This document shows positions 42,261 through 52,600 of a DNA stretch of 64,000 nucleotides, piece by piece. Below the pieces are notes generated by a model. It saw only the letters and a list, made by a program, of their open reading frames with translations, searched no databases and was not told the origin of the DNA. Position numbers and translations under genes: made by a program. Source of the stretch: Methylobacter sp. KS41 (GTDB lineage: Bacteria > Pseudomonadota > Gammaproteobacteria > Methylococcales > Methylomonadaceae). Each line of letters begins with the position of its first letter. Position 1 is the first letter of the stretch. Location: NCBI GenBank assembly GCA_002862125.1, contig PHSP01000003.1, positions 434,001-498,000 of the forward strand. The letters run 5' to 3'.

Positions 42261-43583
42261 ATGAATTCATTTGAAACACTAATCGCAACACTTTCCGGGT
42301 GGGTTTGGGGCCCGCCAATGTTGACGTTGTTGGTCGGCACAGGGCTTTACCTGACTGTTCTGTTGAAAGGTCTGCAATTTCGCGCCTTGCCACTGGCCCT
42401 TCGCATGATTTTCCATAAGGATCATGGCCACGAAGGCGACATCAGTCATTTCGCGGCATTAATGACGGCGCTCGCCGCCACGGTGGGGATTGGCAATATC
42501 GTCGGTGTTGCCACGGCAATCACGCTCGGAGGGCCTGGAGCAGTGTTCTGGATGTGGATAACGGGACTGGTTGGCATGGTCACCAAATATTCCGAAGCGG
42601 TTTTGGCGGTCAAGTACCGAGAAAAGGGTGAACACGGCATGCGCGGCGGCCCCATGTACTATCTGGCCAATGGCGCGGGATTGCCCAAGTTGGGCTGGTT
42701 ATTCGCGCTATTCACGGCGCTGGCAACCTTTGGCATAGGCAACATGACACAGGCGAACTCCGCTGCCAGGATTTTTGAGGCCACGTTTCATATACCCGCC
42801 TGGGTCACCGGCGTGGTGTTGATGGTATTAACGGCGCTGGTTATTCTGGGCGGTATCCGCTCGATTGGAAAATTCACTTCTATTCTGGTGCCCTTCATGA
42901 TTACCGGTTATGTAGGCGCTGCACTGACTGTGCTTGCACTCAATGCCGCAGAAATTCCGCATGCCTTTGGCCTGATTTTTCAACATGCGTTTTCACCAGC
43001 GGCAGCAACGGGCGGCTTTGCCGGGGCAAGCATCGCCGCCGCCATGCGTTTCGGCATCGCGCGCGGAGTGTTTTCCAATGAATCCGGATTGGGCTCGGCC
43101 CCGATTGCCGCAGCGGCAGCACGCACTCATGATCCGGTCAAGCAGGCGCTGGTCAGCATGACCCAAACCTTTATAGACACCTTGGTGGTCTGCACCATGA
43201 CCGCTCTCGTTATTTTGACTGCAAACTCATGGACCCAAGGCGTCAGCGCCGGCCAGTTGACCAGCTCAAGTTTTGCTGAAACGCTGGGCAAGGCCGGTGA
43301 ACTATTAGTCGCTCTCGCGACTGCGTTATTTGCCTATTCCACGCTAATCGGCTGGAATTACTATGGCGAGAAAGCCATTGAATATTTGTTTGGATCGCGT
43401 GCTATCCGCATTTACCGTATTTTGTTCATTGCAACGGTCATTGTCGGCGCGATGATGAATTTGGAATTTGTCTGGAATTTTTCCGACTTGATGAACGGCA
43501 TGATGGCAATTCCTAATTTGATTGGCTTGTTGATCCTGTCCAAGGTCGTTAAGGAAGAAACTGACCGGTATTTTAAATCCTGA
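42261..43583 (+). CDS. Sodium:alanine/glycine symporter (AGCS family)
   Basis: A 440-residue membrane protein with about 10-11 helices that imports alanine or glycine with Na+. Conserved AGCS features include GNIVGVATAITLGGPGAVFW, MRGGPMYYLANG and FSNESGLGSAPIAAAAARTH. Length and all helices appear intact. Resembles AlsT/DagA. ATG preceded by AAGGA. It stands alone, with its 3' end convergent to the regA gene. Confidence 0.93.
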   Translation: MNSFETLIATLSGWVWGPPMLTLLVGTGLYLTVLLKGLQFRALPLALRMIFHKDHGHEGDISHFAALMTALAATVGIGNIVGVATAITLGGPGAVFWMWITGLVGMVTKYSEAVLAVKYREKGEHGMRGGPMYYLANGAGLPKLGWLFALFTALATFGIGNMTQANSAARIFEATFHIPAWVTGVVLMVLTALVILGGIRSIGKFTSILVPFMITGYVGAALTVLALNAAEIPHAFGLIFQHAFSPAAATGGFAGASIAAAMRFGIARGVFSNESGLGSAPIAAAAARTHDPVKQALVSMTQTFIDTLVVCTMTALVILTANSWTQGVSAGQLTSSSFAETLGKAGELLVALATALFAYSTLIGWNYYGEKAIEYLFGSRAIRIYRILFIATVIVGAMMNLEFVWNFSDLMNGMMAIPNLIGLLILSKVVKEETDRYFKS

Positions 43584-43657
43584 TCCACAGCAAATCACCG
43601 CTAGGATGGCGCAGTAAAAGCTTAGGAGCTTAACGAGCACCTCCCCTGATTACTAAC

Positions 43658-44206
43658 CTATTCTCTCACCGGTTTTTTATCCAGCTTTCTTTGCAATGTG
43701 CGTCTGTGCATGTTCAAGGCTCTGGCGGCAGCTGAAATATTACCATCATGTTGCATCAGCACTTTCTGCAGATGCTCCCATTCCAGACGCTTTACCGATA
43801 ACGGATTCTCGCTAATCATGACCGATGAGTCGCCTTCATTTTTATGGAGGGCGCTGACAATTTCATCCGCATTGGCCGGCTTGGTTAAATAATGTATTGC
43901 CCCCAGTTTTATGGCCTCAACTGCTGTGGCAATACTGGCAAAGCCGGTCAGCATGACGATTTGAGTATTGTCGTCCAGGGAAATCAGTTTTTTTACCAGT
44001 TCCAGGCCGGATTCATAACCAATACGCAAATCAATGACTGCATATTCCGGGAGATTTTGCTCGGCAAGCGCCATTCCTTCCGCTACATTAGAAGCGACAA
44101 GCACTTCATAATTTCTTTTTTCCAAAGCGGATTTCAACACATTGCAGAAAGTTGCATCGTCATCCACGAGCAACAAACGAGGCTTATCCATTTCCTGTGC
44201 GGTCAT
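43658..44206 (-). CDS. regA: Response regulator RegA/PrrA
   Basis: A 182-residue two-domain response regulator. The receiver domain has the acidic pocket (LLVDDDAT), the phosphoacceptor Asp59 (VIDLRIG) and the conserved Lys (LTKPANADE). The C-terminus is a Fis-type helix-turn-helix (NISAAARALNMHRRTLQRKL), the combination typical of RegA/PrrA/ActR global redox regulators. Its start overlaps the sensor kinase gene by 23 nt, so the pair is translationally coupled. Confidence 0.92.
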   Translation of the reverse strand: MTAQEMDKPRLLLVDDDATFCNVLKSALEKRNYEVLVASNVAEGMALAEQNLPEYAVIDLRIGYESGLELVKKLISLDDNTQIVMLTGFASIATAVEAIKLGAIHYLTKPANADEIVSALHKNEGDSSVMISENPLSVKRLEWEHLQKVLMQHDGNISAAARALNMHRRTLQRKLDKKPVRE

Positions 44207-45569
44207 TATTGGTCTCTATATGTAAAAGGGGAAGAGTGATTTCCAGGCACGCGCCGCCAGAATCACTATTGAAAAGATTGATTTTACCGCCTAGGCGGTT
44301 AATAGTGGAATAGGTTAAAAATAAGCCCACCCCCAATCCACGTTTTTTGCTGACTACCGGGTGTTTACCGGCAAATTCAACCAACTCCGGTGGAAACCCC
44401 GGACCAAAGTCACGGATCTTGAAGGTTATATGATCCAAATCCCAGGTTGCGTGAAACTCTATACCCAGTTCAGCGGGCGAGGCTTCGGCAGCATTATTTA
44501 ATATGTTGATAATTGAATGCGTCAACGTACGTTCGGCAATTATTTTGGCTTCTTTTGCAACATTGGGATCGATAAAAAAATTTAGCTTTGCGCCGGCATT
44601 GTGTATGCGCCATTGATTAATCACATCATCAATATAATCGGCCACAAGTATTACGCTGCCTGATTCGGCGCGCATTTCACCCGCGGACGCCGACATCACT
44701 GATAACGCTTCCTTGCAACGATTAATCTGTTGCTGCATGATCAGCATTTTTTCGTACAGATCCGGGTAGCGGTGTTCCGGATACTCCTGCTCCAGTTCGT
44801 GGGCCACAATCGCAATTGTGCCTAGGGGCGTTCCCATATCATGAGCCGCGCTGGCGGCCAAAGTGCCCAATGCTATTACCCGCTCATCCCTTAACGCATT
44901 TTCCCTGGCTTCAGCCAGGCTTCGTTCCTGATCCCTGAGCGTTCTGGCCAGTTCGACAACAAAAAAAGCCACTAAACCGGCGCTAAACACAAAACCAAAC
45001 CACATGCCAAACATGTGCAGACTGAAATAGCTTTTATCATTCATGATAAATGCATGATGCAACATTTGATAATTCTCCGCATCCGTATTCATCAACGGCG
45101 CCGGATCAGGCATATGAGGCTCTATGGAGGGCAATGGAATATTGAACGCGATCAATATTGTATACAGCGATGTCGTTAAAATCACCATATACCAGGCATA
45201 ATCCTGTGGCAACATGATCGCTGTAACGATGAGCGGTAACAGAAATACCCAGGTGATTGGATTTGAAGCGCCTCCCGTCAGATACAATAGCGTCGCGATG
45301 GCAAAGACATCGATTGTTATCTGCGAGAAAATTTCCATCTCGGTAACCGGCTCATCAGTATCCAGGCGAATTGATGTGTAAATATTGACCGCTCCAGTTG
45401 CTAATACAACCAGCCAGAGTTCTTGCTCCGGCAAGTGTATGCCAAGGCCATATACCGATAAAATAATGAGTATTACCTCACTGAGCATCATCAGATTTCT
45501 GAGAACAAATAGCCATTTAAGATTTTGCCGGACAGAAATTTGTGATTTTGGCGATATGTGTGTAAGCAT
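44184..45569 (-). CDS. regB: Redox sensor histidine kinase RegB/PrrB
   Basis: A 461-residue membrane kinase. About six membrane helices in the first 200 residues include the quinone-binding loop TGGASNPITW (the GGxxNPF motif). The H-box is AASAAHDMGTPLGTIAI, with His about residue 243 and aspartate in place of the usual Glu in AHELGTPL. A cysteine near it (RCKEALSVM) corresponds to the redox-active Cys of RegB. The ATP-binding HATPase region follows (ILNNAAEASPAELG, DFGPGFP). It phosphorylates RegA when the respiratory chain is reduced. A promoter is visible upstream. Confidence 0.92.
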   Translation of the reverse strand: MLTHISPKSQISVRQNLKWLFVLRNLMMLSEVILIILSVYGLGIHLPEQELWLVVLATGAVNIYTSIRLDTDEPVTEMEIFSQITIDVFAIATLLYLTGGASNPITWVFLLPLIVTAIMLPQDYAWYMVILTTSLYTILIAFNIPLPSIEPHMPDPAPLMNTDAENYQMLHHAFIMNDKSYFSLHMFGMWFGFVFSAGLVAFFVVELARTLRDQERSLAEARENALRDERVIALGTLAASAAHDMGTPLGTIAIVAHELEQEYPEHRYPDLYEKMLIMQQQINRCKEALSVMSASAGEMRAESGSVILVADYIDDVINQWRIHNAGAKLNFFIDPNVAKEAKIIAERTLTHSIINILNNAAEASPAELGIEFHATWDLDHITFKIRDFGPGFPPELVEFAGKHPVVSKKRGLGVGLFLTYSTINRLGGKINLFNSDSGGACLEITLPLLHIETNNDRTGNG

Positions 45570-45661
45570 TTTTTATTGGCTACAATGAGAAAAATTAGGC
45601 ACAAAAGCGCTAAAAGGCGTAGAGGTTAAAGGTAGAAGAATAAAGTGGCAAGATTTTTCGC

Positions 45662-45699
45662 CTTATACATTAAAAAGTTGGCTGCGACAATATGTCACA
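45662..45699 (-). promoter_or_regulatory. regBA promoter with a RegA-like dyad
   Basis: On the minus strand TTGTCG (45685-45690) and TATAAG (45662-45667) are separated by 17 bp, a good sigma-70 arrangement. The -35 lies inside the dyad TGCGACAATATGTCACA (45683-45699), which resembles the GCGAC-N5-GTCGC-type site of RegA/PrrA. This suggests autoregulation of regBA, although the spacing and half-sites are only approximate. Confidence 0.55.
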
Positions 45700-45734
45700 T
45701 TTTTATTTGCATTATCTCTTGATATTATTACCCT

Positions 45735-45828
45735 AACTTTTTAAGTCCTTTTTGGGCTTTATAGCTGAAAGTTGCGTTATATCACTCCTAAATACCATTA
45801 AGGCGGTTTTTTTAACCGCCTTTTTTTT
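45735..45828 (+). ncRNA. Candidate small RNA divergent from regBA
   Basis: No gene lies on the plus strand between 45570 and 45828, yet a strong rho-independent terminator (45802-45828) is oriented for a plus-strand transcript. A TATTAT at 45723-45728 could be a -10, giving a start near 45735 with the RegA-like dyad centred about 44 bp upstream. Internal stem AAGTCC-ttttt-GGGCTT is visible. The -35 is weak, so this is a prediction. Confidence 0.4.
45802..45828 (+). terminator. Rho-independent terminator
   Basis: GGCGGTT (45802-45808) pairs with AACCGCC (45814-45820), followed by eight T residues on the plus strand. In the other orientation (after msrA) there is no T-run, so it fits a plus-strand transcript better. 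Confidence 0.8.
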
Positions 45829-45843
45829 GCCGGCCGCCGGACG

Positions 45844-46407
45844 CTAATCAAAAGCGACGTCTAATCCACCTATCCCGCAGTACCCATTTGGTTCTTTGGC
45901 AAGATATTGCTGATGATAATCCTCCGCATAGTAAAAAACGCCAGCCGGCATAACTTCCGTGGTTATTTGATTAAAACCCGCCTGATTAACTAATCGCTGA
46001 TAGTAATTTTTTGATTCAAGCGCTTCGTCAAGCTGTTCCTGGCTGTAAGTGTAAATTCCGGATCGATATTGCGTGCCGATGTCGTTGCCTTGTCTCATGC
46101 CCTGAGTGGGATTATGCGATGTCCAGAACAGTCGAAGCAACTTATCGTATGATGTTAATGCCGGATCATAAATGACTCTAACAACTTCGCTATGCCCCGT
46201 TAAACCGGTACATACCTCGGCATAGGTCGGGTTGGGCGTATAACCGCCGCTATAGCCTACTGCCGTGCTGAATACACCGGGGCATTGCCAGAATTTCCGT
46301 TCAGCGCCCCAAAAGCAGCCCAAGCCAAACAGCGCCTGTAGCAGGTTAGCAGGGAAAGGCGGCGCGATCGGATTGCCCGTGACGTAGTGTTTATTGGTAA
46401 TGGGCAT
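45844..46407 (-). CDS. msrA: Peptide methionine sulfoxide reductase MsrA
   Basis: About 187 residues. MsrA reduces methionine-S-sulfoxide in proteins. The catalytic motif is [18 protein letters not shown] (the GCFWG cysteine), followed by [25 protein letters not shown] and the C-terminal [14 protein letters not shown], which carries a resolving cysteine. The start at 46407 has AAGGGA about 8 nt upstream; the frame start at 46476 (ATG) is possible but less well supported. Divergent from hslO, 150 bp apart, both being oxidative-stress proteins. Confidence 0.93.
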   Translation of the reverse strand: MPITNKHYVTGNPIAPPFPANLLQALFGLGCFWGAERKFWQCPGVFSTAVGYSGGYTPNPTYAEVCTGLTGHSEVVRVIYDPALTSYDKLLRLFWTSHNPTQGMRQGNDIGTQYRSGIYTYSQEQLDEALESKNYYQRLVNQAGFNQITTEVMPAGVFYYAEDYHQQYLAKEPNGYCGIGGLDVAFD

Positions 46408-46557
46408 CTCAGTATCCCTTCCGGGTAATGCCTCGAATGGATCGGGTAATATAAGCTTTTTTGATGAGAAAATCATGGCTTATGGTATTTTGTTAGAAAA
46501 TTTCAACTTACTGGAATTTTTGATTATAACAAAGCAGATAGTTTCAATGAGAAAATC

Positions 46558-47430
46558 ATGATAGAACAAGATATATTACGCCGTTTTTTATTTGAAGACA
46601 TCGGCGTCAGGGGTGAATGGGTAAAATTGACAACAAGCTGGCAATCCGCCAAACAGCATCAACAAGGACCTCAAAATGCGCAGCTGCAATTGGGAGAAGC
46701 CTTGGCGGCTGTGGTAATGTTGTCGGCAACCATCAAATTTAACGGCTCGATAATTCTTCAGGCGCAAGGCAATGGTGACTTTAAAACACTGGTTGCACAG
46801 TCCACGCATGACCGGAAAATACGCGGCTTGCTACATAGTAATGATCATGTCCGGCCGGGTTCATTGGAAAACATGTTTGGGCAGGGGCAGCTAGTTTTAA
46901 CCATAGAACCCGATAACTCCCAGCCTTATCAGGGCGTCGTGCCGCTGCAAGGCAAAAATTTGGCAAGCGCGTTGCAAACATATTTTGAACAATCGGAACA
47001 ACTTAAAACCCGCTTGTGGCTGTTTGCCAATGAAACCCATGCAGCTGGCTTGTTATTACAGGAACTACCCTCGCAAAACAGCTATAACGACGATTGGGAG
47101 CGTATTGAGATGCTGGCTGATACGATTACCGGACAGGAACTGCTGGAACTGGATTGTGAAAATATGTTGTATAGATTATTCAATGAAGAAAACGTCAGGC
47201 TGTTTGATCCTGAAGCGGTCGAGTTTCAGTGCGCCTGTTCCCGGTCGAGGATAGAAAGAACCTTACAGATGATGGGCAGAGAGGAACTGGAAAACATATT
47301 GGAGGAGCGCGGCGACATTCAAGTGAGCTGTGAATTTTGCGGCGAACAGTACCTTTTTGATGGGTTTGATGTTGAAGTCGTACTGTCTCGGCAAGAAAGC
47401 GCCGCTTATCAATCTAAAACACGGCACTAA
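46558..47430 (+). CDS. hslO: Redox-regulated chaperone Hsp33
   Basis: A 290-residue Hsp33. It is a holdase activated by oxidation: zinc is held by four cysteines near the C-terminus, visible as CAC (residues 224-226) and CEFC (258-261); disulfide formation exposes the substrate surface. The N-terminal domain shows the standard GEALAAVVMLSATIKFNGSI and ERIEMLADTI... segments. Length is normal. It is followed immediately by a membrane protein gene in the same direction. Confidence 0.95.
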   Translation: MIEQDILRRFLFEDIGVRGEWVKLTTSWQSAKQHQQGPQNAQLQLGEALAAVVMLSATIKFNGSIILQAQGNGDFKTLVAQSTHDRKIRGLLHSNDHVRPGSLENMFGQGQLVLTIEPDNSQPYQGVVPLQGKNLASALQTYFEQSEQLKTRLWLFANETHAAGLLLQELPSQNSYNDDWERIEMLADTITGQELLELDCENMLYRLFNEENVRLFDPEAVEFQCACSRSRIERTLQMMGREELENILEERGDIQVSCEFCGEQYLFDGFDVEVVLSRQESAAYQSKTRH

Positions 47431-47442
47431 TTGAATAATCAG

Positions 47443-48270
47443 ATGAAACGATTTTTTTTATTAATATTGTCGCTTTGGAAACAGCAATTAAAACTTTATT
47501 TCGCCGCCGCCTTGATAGGCGCGATTATTGGCGTTTTGGTGCTGGCGCCAAGTTACGATTATGTTGATTCCCAAATACACGCGGATAATGGCGCCTCATC
47601 TATCGAATATATGTCGCGCCAGCTCAAGGAATTATTAAAGGGAAACGTTTTTCAAAATGAGTTGATGCTGTTTTATGCGGAAATTGGCGCCATGCTGGGC
47701 CTATTGACGATAGGCTTATACAGTTTTTTGCATAAGCGCCTGATGCGAATTGAACTATTAAAAATGGAGCTGAACAAGGATATGCCTTCAATCATTCAGC
47801 AAGGGGAAGGGCCTTTTCTGGAGTTTAAGTCCACATTCCGCTGGGACATGGAACAATCGCGCACTAACCGGCTGCTGGAGGGCGTTGTTCTAAAATCATT
47901 AGCCGGTTTTCTCAATAGCAAACATGGAGGAACCTTGCTGATCGGGGTGTCGGATGATGGCGAAATTATCGGCCTGGAAAACGATTACCAGACGCTTAAA
48001 AAGCAGAATCAGGATGGCTTTGAACAGGCCATAATGACCGCAATAGCTGCTAATCTTGGCGCGGATTTGTGTTCGCATGTGAGTATTTTATTTCATGCCA
48101 TAGCTAATAAAACCATCTGCAGGCTAATTGTCACGCCATCCGACAGACCGGTGTTTTTGACTCAAGGGAACCATCCGAAACTGTATGTCAGGACAGGCGG
48201 CGCAACTCGTGATCTAAACATTCAGGAGGCCCTGGAATTTGCGTCAATCAGATGGAACAGGATCAGATAG
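47443..48270 (+). CDS. Membrane-anchored AlbA_2 (Schlafen-type) domain protein
   Basis: About 275 residues. Two membrane helices (residues 17-37, LYFAAALIGAIIGVLVLAPSY, and about 70-90, FYAEIGAMLGLLTIGLYSF) flank a short periplasmic loop. The C-terminal domain has the AlbA_2 divergent AAA/Schlafen signature: GEGPFLEFKSTFRWDMEQ, then FLNSKHGGTLLIGVSDDGEI and LYVRTGGATRDLN. AlbA_2 domains bind nucleic acids or nucleotides and occur in transcription regulators, Schlafen nucleases and some defence proteins. The ATG at 47443 is used here; an in-frame TTG lies directly at the hslO stop. Coupling to hslO suggests a stress or surface-related context. Function unknown. Confidence 0.8.
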   Translation: MKRFFLLILSLWKQQLKLYFAAALIGAIIGVLVLAPSYDYVDSQIHADNGASSIEYMSRQLKELLKGNVFQNELMLFYAEIGAMLGLLTIGLYSFLHKRLMRIELLKMELNKDMPSIIQQGEGPFLEFKSTFRWDMEQSRTNRLLEGVVLKSLAGFLNSKHGGTLLIGVSDDGEIIGLENDYQTLKKQNQDGFEQAIMTAIAANLGADLCSHVSILFHAIANKTICRLIVTPSDRPVFLTQGNHPKLYVRTGGATRDLNIQEALEFASIRWNRIR

Positions 48271-48444
48271 CAATTACGGCATGAGCCAACTTGCTGACAT
48301 CAACTCGTAACAATAAAAACTTGCTGATTTTTCAAACAAAATGATAGCATTTCAAGCTGATTACATGCATGCTCAGCGTGTAATTTGAAGCAAGGCAGGT
48401 ATTTACGCAGTAATCGCTTATTAGCTACTGGTAGTCTTGACTTA

Positions 48445-48474
48445 ACCTGCGAGGCTTGAAAAAGCCTCGCAGGT
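48445..48474. repeat. Perfect 13-bp inverted repeat
   Basis: ACCTGCGAGGCTT (48445-48457) pairs with AAGCCTCGCAGGT (48462-48474) around a GAAA loop. There is no T-run. A REP-like intergenic hairpin in the gap between the AlbA_2 gene and aqpZ, probably a dispersed repeat. Confidence 0.7.
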
Positions 48475-48564
48475 CTAAATCCCGCAAATAATGAGAAGTT
48501 ACTAAATTAATACCCGGATATTTGATTTATTTACCTTTTTACTAACAAAAGCAGGAGAATAATA

Positions 48565-49251
48565 ATGAAACAATATGGTGCTGAGTTTTTTGGAACATTT
48601 TGGCTGGTTCTTGGGGGATGTGGCAGCGCGGTTTTGGATGCGGCATTTCCTGAACTGGGTATTGGCTTTCTGGGCGTGGCTTTTGCCTTCGGTCTAACCG
48701 TTTTGACCATGGTCTATGCCGTAGGCCACGTTTCCGGCGCTCACCTGAACCCGGCAGTATCCATCGGGCTATGGGCGGGCGGGCGGTTTCCGGCCTGCAA
48801 ACTTCTACCCTACATTATCGCTCAATGTCTGGGCGCGATAGTTGCCGGAGGAGTTTTATACATTATTGTTATCGGCAAGGCTGATTTCACTTCGATCGGT
48901 GGCTTTGCATCCAACGGCTATGGCGAGCATTCTCCAGGAGGTTACTCATTGCTATCGGGTCTGGTGACAGAAATTGTCATGACCATGATGTTTCTGTTCG
49001 TCATCTTGTCGGTTACTCACAAAAATGCTCCCAGTGGCTTTGCCGGGATTGCCATTGGTCTATGTCTGACCTTGATCCATTTAATCTCTATCCCTGTCAC
49101 CAATACCTCGGTCAACCCTGCAAGAAGTCTTGGCGTTGCCATCTATGCCGGAGATTGGGCATTAGCGCAACTCTGGCTTTTTTGGGTCGCCCCGATTGCC
49201 GGAGCTATGCTGGGCGCTTTAATCTACAATTTTATAAACAGTGAAGATTAA
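48565..49251 (+). CDS. aqpZ: Aquaporin Z
   Basis: A 228-residue channel of the MIP family that passes water. Both NPA boxes are present: [12 protein letters not shown] (about residues 59-70) and [11 protein letters not shown] (about 180-190), with the usual six helices. The residues around the selectivity filter (an arginine following the second NPA) favour water over glycerol. AGGAGAA ribosome binding site and ATG start. Stand-alone gene with its own terminator. Confidence 0.95.
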   Translation: MKQYGAEFFGTFWLVLGGCGSAVLDAAFPELGIGFLGVAFAFGLTVLTMVYAVGHVSGAHLNPAVSIGLWAGGRFPACKLLPYIIAQCLGAIVAGGVLYIIVIGKADFTSIGGFASNGYGEHSPGGYSLLSGLVTEIVMTMMFLFVILSVTHKNAPSGFAGIAIGLCLTLIHLISIPVTNTSVNPARSLGVAIYAGDWALAQLWLFWVAPIAGAMLGALIYNFINSED

Positions 49252-49275
49252 CCGTCAAAATTGATATCCTTCATG

Positions 49276-49324
49276 CCAATGTGAAGACGAATTTAATATT
49301 GCCGTCTTTACATTGGATTTTTTT
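49276..49324 (+). terminator. Rho-independent terminator of aqpZ
   Basis: CCAATGTGAAGACG (49276-49289) pairs with CGTCTTTACATTGG (49303-49316), followed by ATTTTTTTT. A strong stem with T-run 25 nt after the aqpZ stop. Confidence 0.85.
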
Positions 49325-49653
49325 ACAAACAGCCAAAAGTCTTTGAATAAAAGCGTCATGGAGAAAACCCAGCTGGCGCTTTTTAATGTTTTTGCATATC
49401 ACGATAAGGGCTGACGAAATCAATTGATTGCAGTTTTACTCAATAATTTCAGGCTGTCCGCAAAACCCTTCCTATCATTAAGAATCGATGCTGAGTCTGG
49501 TATTTGGCGAGCCCTTCAGAACACAGCATATTCCGGGAGTTAGTGAAAATCATGAGCAATCCGGAAATTGTTAATTAAAAAGTCGAAACTCAACTAAATA
49601 TCGCCGATAATGTCCGGTTATTTTAACCAAGGTGTTGGATATTCATACCTGTA
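49325..49653. other. Intergenic region upstream of smc
   Basis: About 330 bp with a weaker second hairpin (AAAAGCG...CGCTTTT, about 49347-49385). It presumably contains the smc promoter; no small gene seen. Confidence 0.4.
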
Positions 49654-52600
49654 ATGAAGCTGGAAAAAATCAAACTTTCGGGTTTTAAGTCCTTTGTTGA
49701 TCAGACGGTAATTCCTATTGCCGGCAATTTGACCGCCATCGTCGGGCCCAACGGTTGCGGTAAATCCAATATTATTGACGCCGTGCGCTGGGTAATGGGC
49801 GAAAGTTCCGCCAAACACCTGCGCGGCGGCAATATGGCTGATGTGATATTCAATGGTTCATCCGGACGCAAACCGGTAAGCACCGCTTCGGTAGAGCTGG
49901 TTTTTGATAATTCCGAAGGCAAGCTGGGCGGCGAATACGCCCACTACAATTCCATTGCCATTAAAAGACAGGTTAGCCGTGACGGCCAATCCCTGTTTTT
50001 ACTGAATGGCTCGCGTTGCCGGCGCAAGGATATTACCGATCTTTTTTTGGGCACCGGCCTGGGTTCAAGAAGTTACGCCATTATCGAGCAAGGCACCATC
50101 TCTCGGATGGTTGAAGCAAAACCTGAAGAACTGAGAGTTCATATCGAGGAAGCCGCGGGTATTTCCAAATATAAAGAGCGGCGCAGCGAAACCGAAACCC
50201 GCATGAAGCATACCAGGGAAAATCTGGAACGGCTCGATGATTTGCGCGAGGAAGTTGATAAACAACTTAAGCATTTGCAAAAACAGGCTGAAAAAGCGGA
50301 AAAATATACCGCGCTAAAAAAGCAGGAACGCCAGTTTAAACTGGAACTGCTGGCGATGCGCTGGAATGCCTATCATCAAGCGGCAAAACAGCTGGAAACA
50401 GAGCTCCAGGATGTGGCCGCCGAGCATAACCGCTTGTTTGTCGAATTGCGGGAAATTGATAACGCAATCGAAGCAAAACGGGCTGAACATAAGACCCAGC
50501 AACAACTGTTAAATAGCGCGCAAGGAGATTATTACACGGTTGTTGCTGAAGTCAGCAGTCTTGAACAAGCGATCAAGCATCATGAAGCGAGCCATGAAGA
50601 AACCCTGCTCGAAATCAAGCGCAACCGGCTTCAGGCTGAGCAGTCATTAAGCCAGCTTGAGTCTGATTTACAAGCCCTGGAAGAAATAAAACAAGCCTTG
50701 CTGGAAAGCGAAGAAAACTTCCATGATGCCCAGGAAAGACAGGAAGAGATTATCCAGCTACAGCAGGATACCCAACAGCAAAGGAGTTCCTGGCAGGCAC
50801 AATGGGAAGCGTACCGGACTATGAGTTCAAAATACAAGGAACAGGCCGAGGTACACCGGGTAAAAGCCATTCAGCTGGAAAACCAGAATCGTCAATTGCA
50901 AAGCCGCATGGACAAATTAAACAGCGAGCGCGCCGGACTTTCTTCCAGTCAATTACAAAGTGATATTGAGACACTGGATGCCGATATTGAAATCATCGGA
51001 TTTCAGCGTGATAATCATCAAGCCCAACTGGAACAATTGCATCATAAGATACGCGAACAACGCCATCAGGTGAAACAACTCCATGACACTTTGCATACGC
51101 GCCGCTCGGAAAGCCATAGCATTAAAGGTAAAATAACTTCGCTGGAATTACTGCAACAACATGCCATGGGTAAAGATAATAAAAATTTGAGCGCCTGGCT
51201 GGAGTCTATGAATCTGGGCGGAAAACCCCGTCTTGCCGAGTTTCTGGAGGTGGCGCCGGGCTGGGATACGGCGGTTGAAACTGTGCTTGGCAGCTATCTT
51301 GAAGCGCTTAGCGTGGCGAGCGCCGAACCGGTTATCCCCGGCTTGAGCAGCCTCATTAACGAATCGTTAACCCTGTTCGAAACCAGAACTAAAGCGGCCG
51401 CCGCGTATCCCACCGGGGACGAGCAAACTACAAAACCCGCTTTACTGAATAAAGTCAACGCTCCCTGGGATTTAAGCGCCTTGTTATCGGGTATTTATTG
51501 CGCCGGTGATCACGAAGCAGCTAGGGCTTTATCAATTCTCTTGGACCCTCAAGAGTCTGTTATTACCCCGGACGGGGCCTGGTTCGGGCCGGGCTGGATA
51601 AAAATCAGCCATGCGAAAGACAGTAAAACGGGCGTTTTACAGCGCGAGAAAGAATTGCGTCTGTTAAAACACCGTCAGGAAGAGTTACAGCTTGAAATAT
51701 CCTCGTTCGAAGATCAATTGGCAAACACTGAAACCGGGTTAAAAGAAGCGGAAATTTTGCGCGAGTCTATTCAACAACAGGACAATAAACTGGGTTCCGA
51801 GCTATCGCTTAAGAGCGCGGAATTCAGCGCCTATTCCACTCGCTGGGAACATCAGCAACGCCGCCTGGAGCAAATTGCAAATGACCTCGAGGAGATAATT
51901 CGCGAAACGGGTGAAAATGCCGAGGTAATTGCCGAGTGCAAATTGTTGCAGGAAGAAGCAGAAGCCGTTTTAGCGCAGCAGGAACAAAACAGACAAAACC
52001 TGGAAACAGCCAATCAACTTTTGCAAGCGCGGCAAGATAATACTGAACACTCCGTCAATAAAGTCAGACAACAGGTTTACAGTTTAAATGCGCAGATTGA
52101 GTCCTTGCGATCGTCCGAAGTCTCAACCAGTAAACAAATTGATCGCCTGCAAACCCAGCATCAACAATCTATTGAAAGGATTGCCGATCTGGAGAAAAAA
52201 CTGCAACAAACACTCACTCCCCTGGATGATGAAAAAAAGCAGTTGGAGCAGCGCACACTGGACAAGGATCAACTGGAAGCAACTTTAAAAAAACAGCGCC
52301 GCTTGCAGGAAGTCATCGAATCGGAAATAACGCAGTTGTCTGAAGAACATGCTCGAGTGCAAAGAGCATTGGACAAACAAAAAGAAGCCCTGGATACTAT
52401 CCGTTTTGAATTGCAGGAAAGCAAGGTGCGCCAGCAGACTGTCAATGAACAGCTTAAAGAAATCGACGCCGACGCGGAACAGGTATTGAAATTCCTGCCC
52501 GATCAGGCCGATGAGCCGCGCTGGAAAAGCAAGGTTGACGATTTAACGACGCAAATTGAACGGTTGGGCACAATTAACCTGACCGCCATAGAAGAATACA

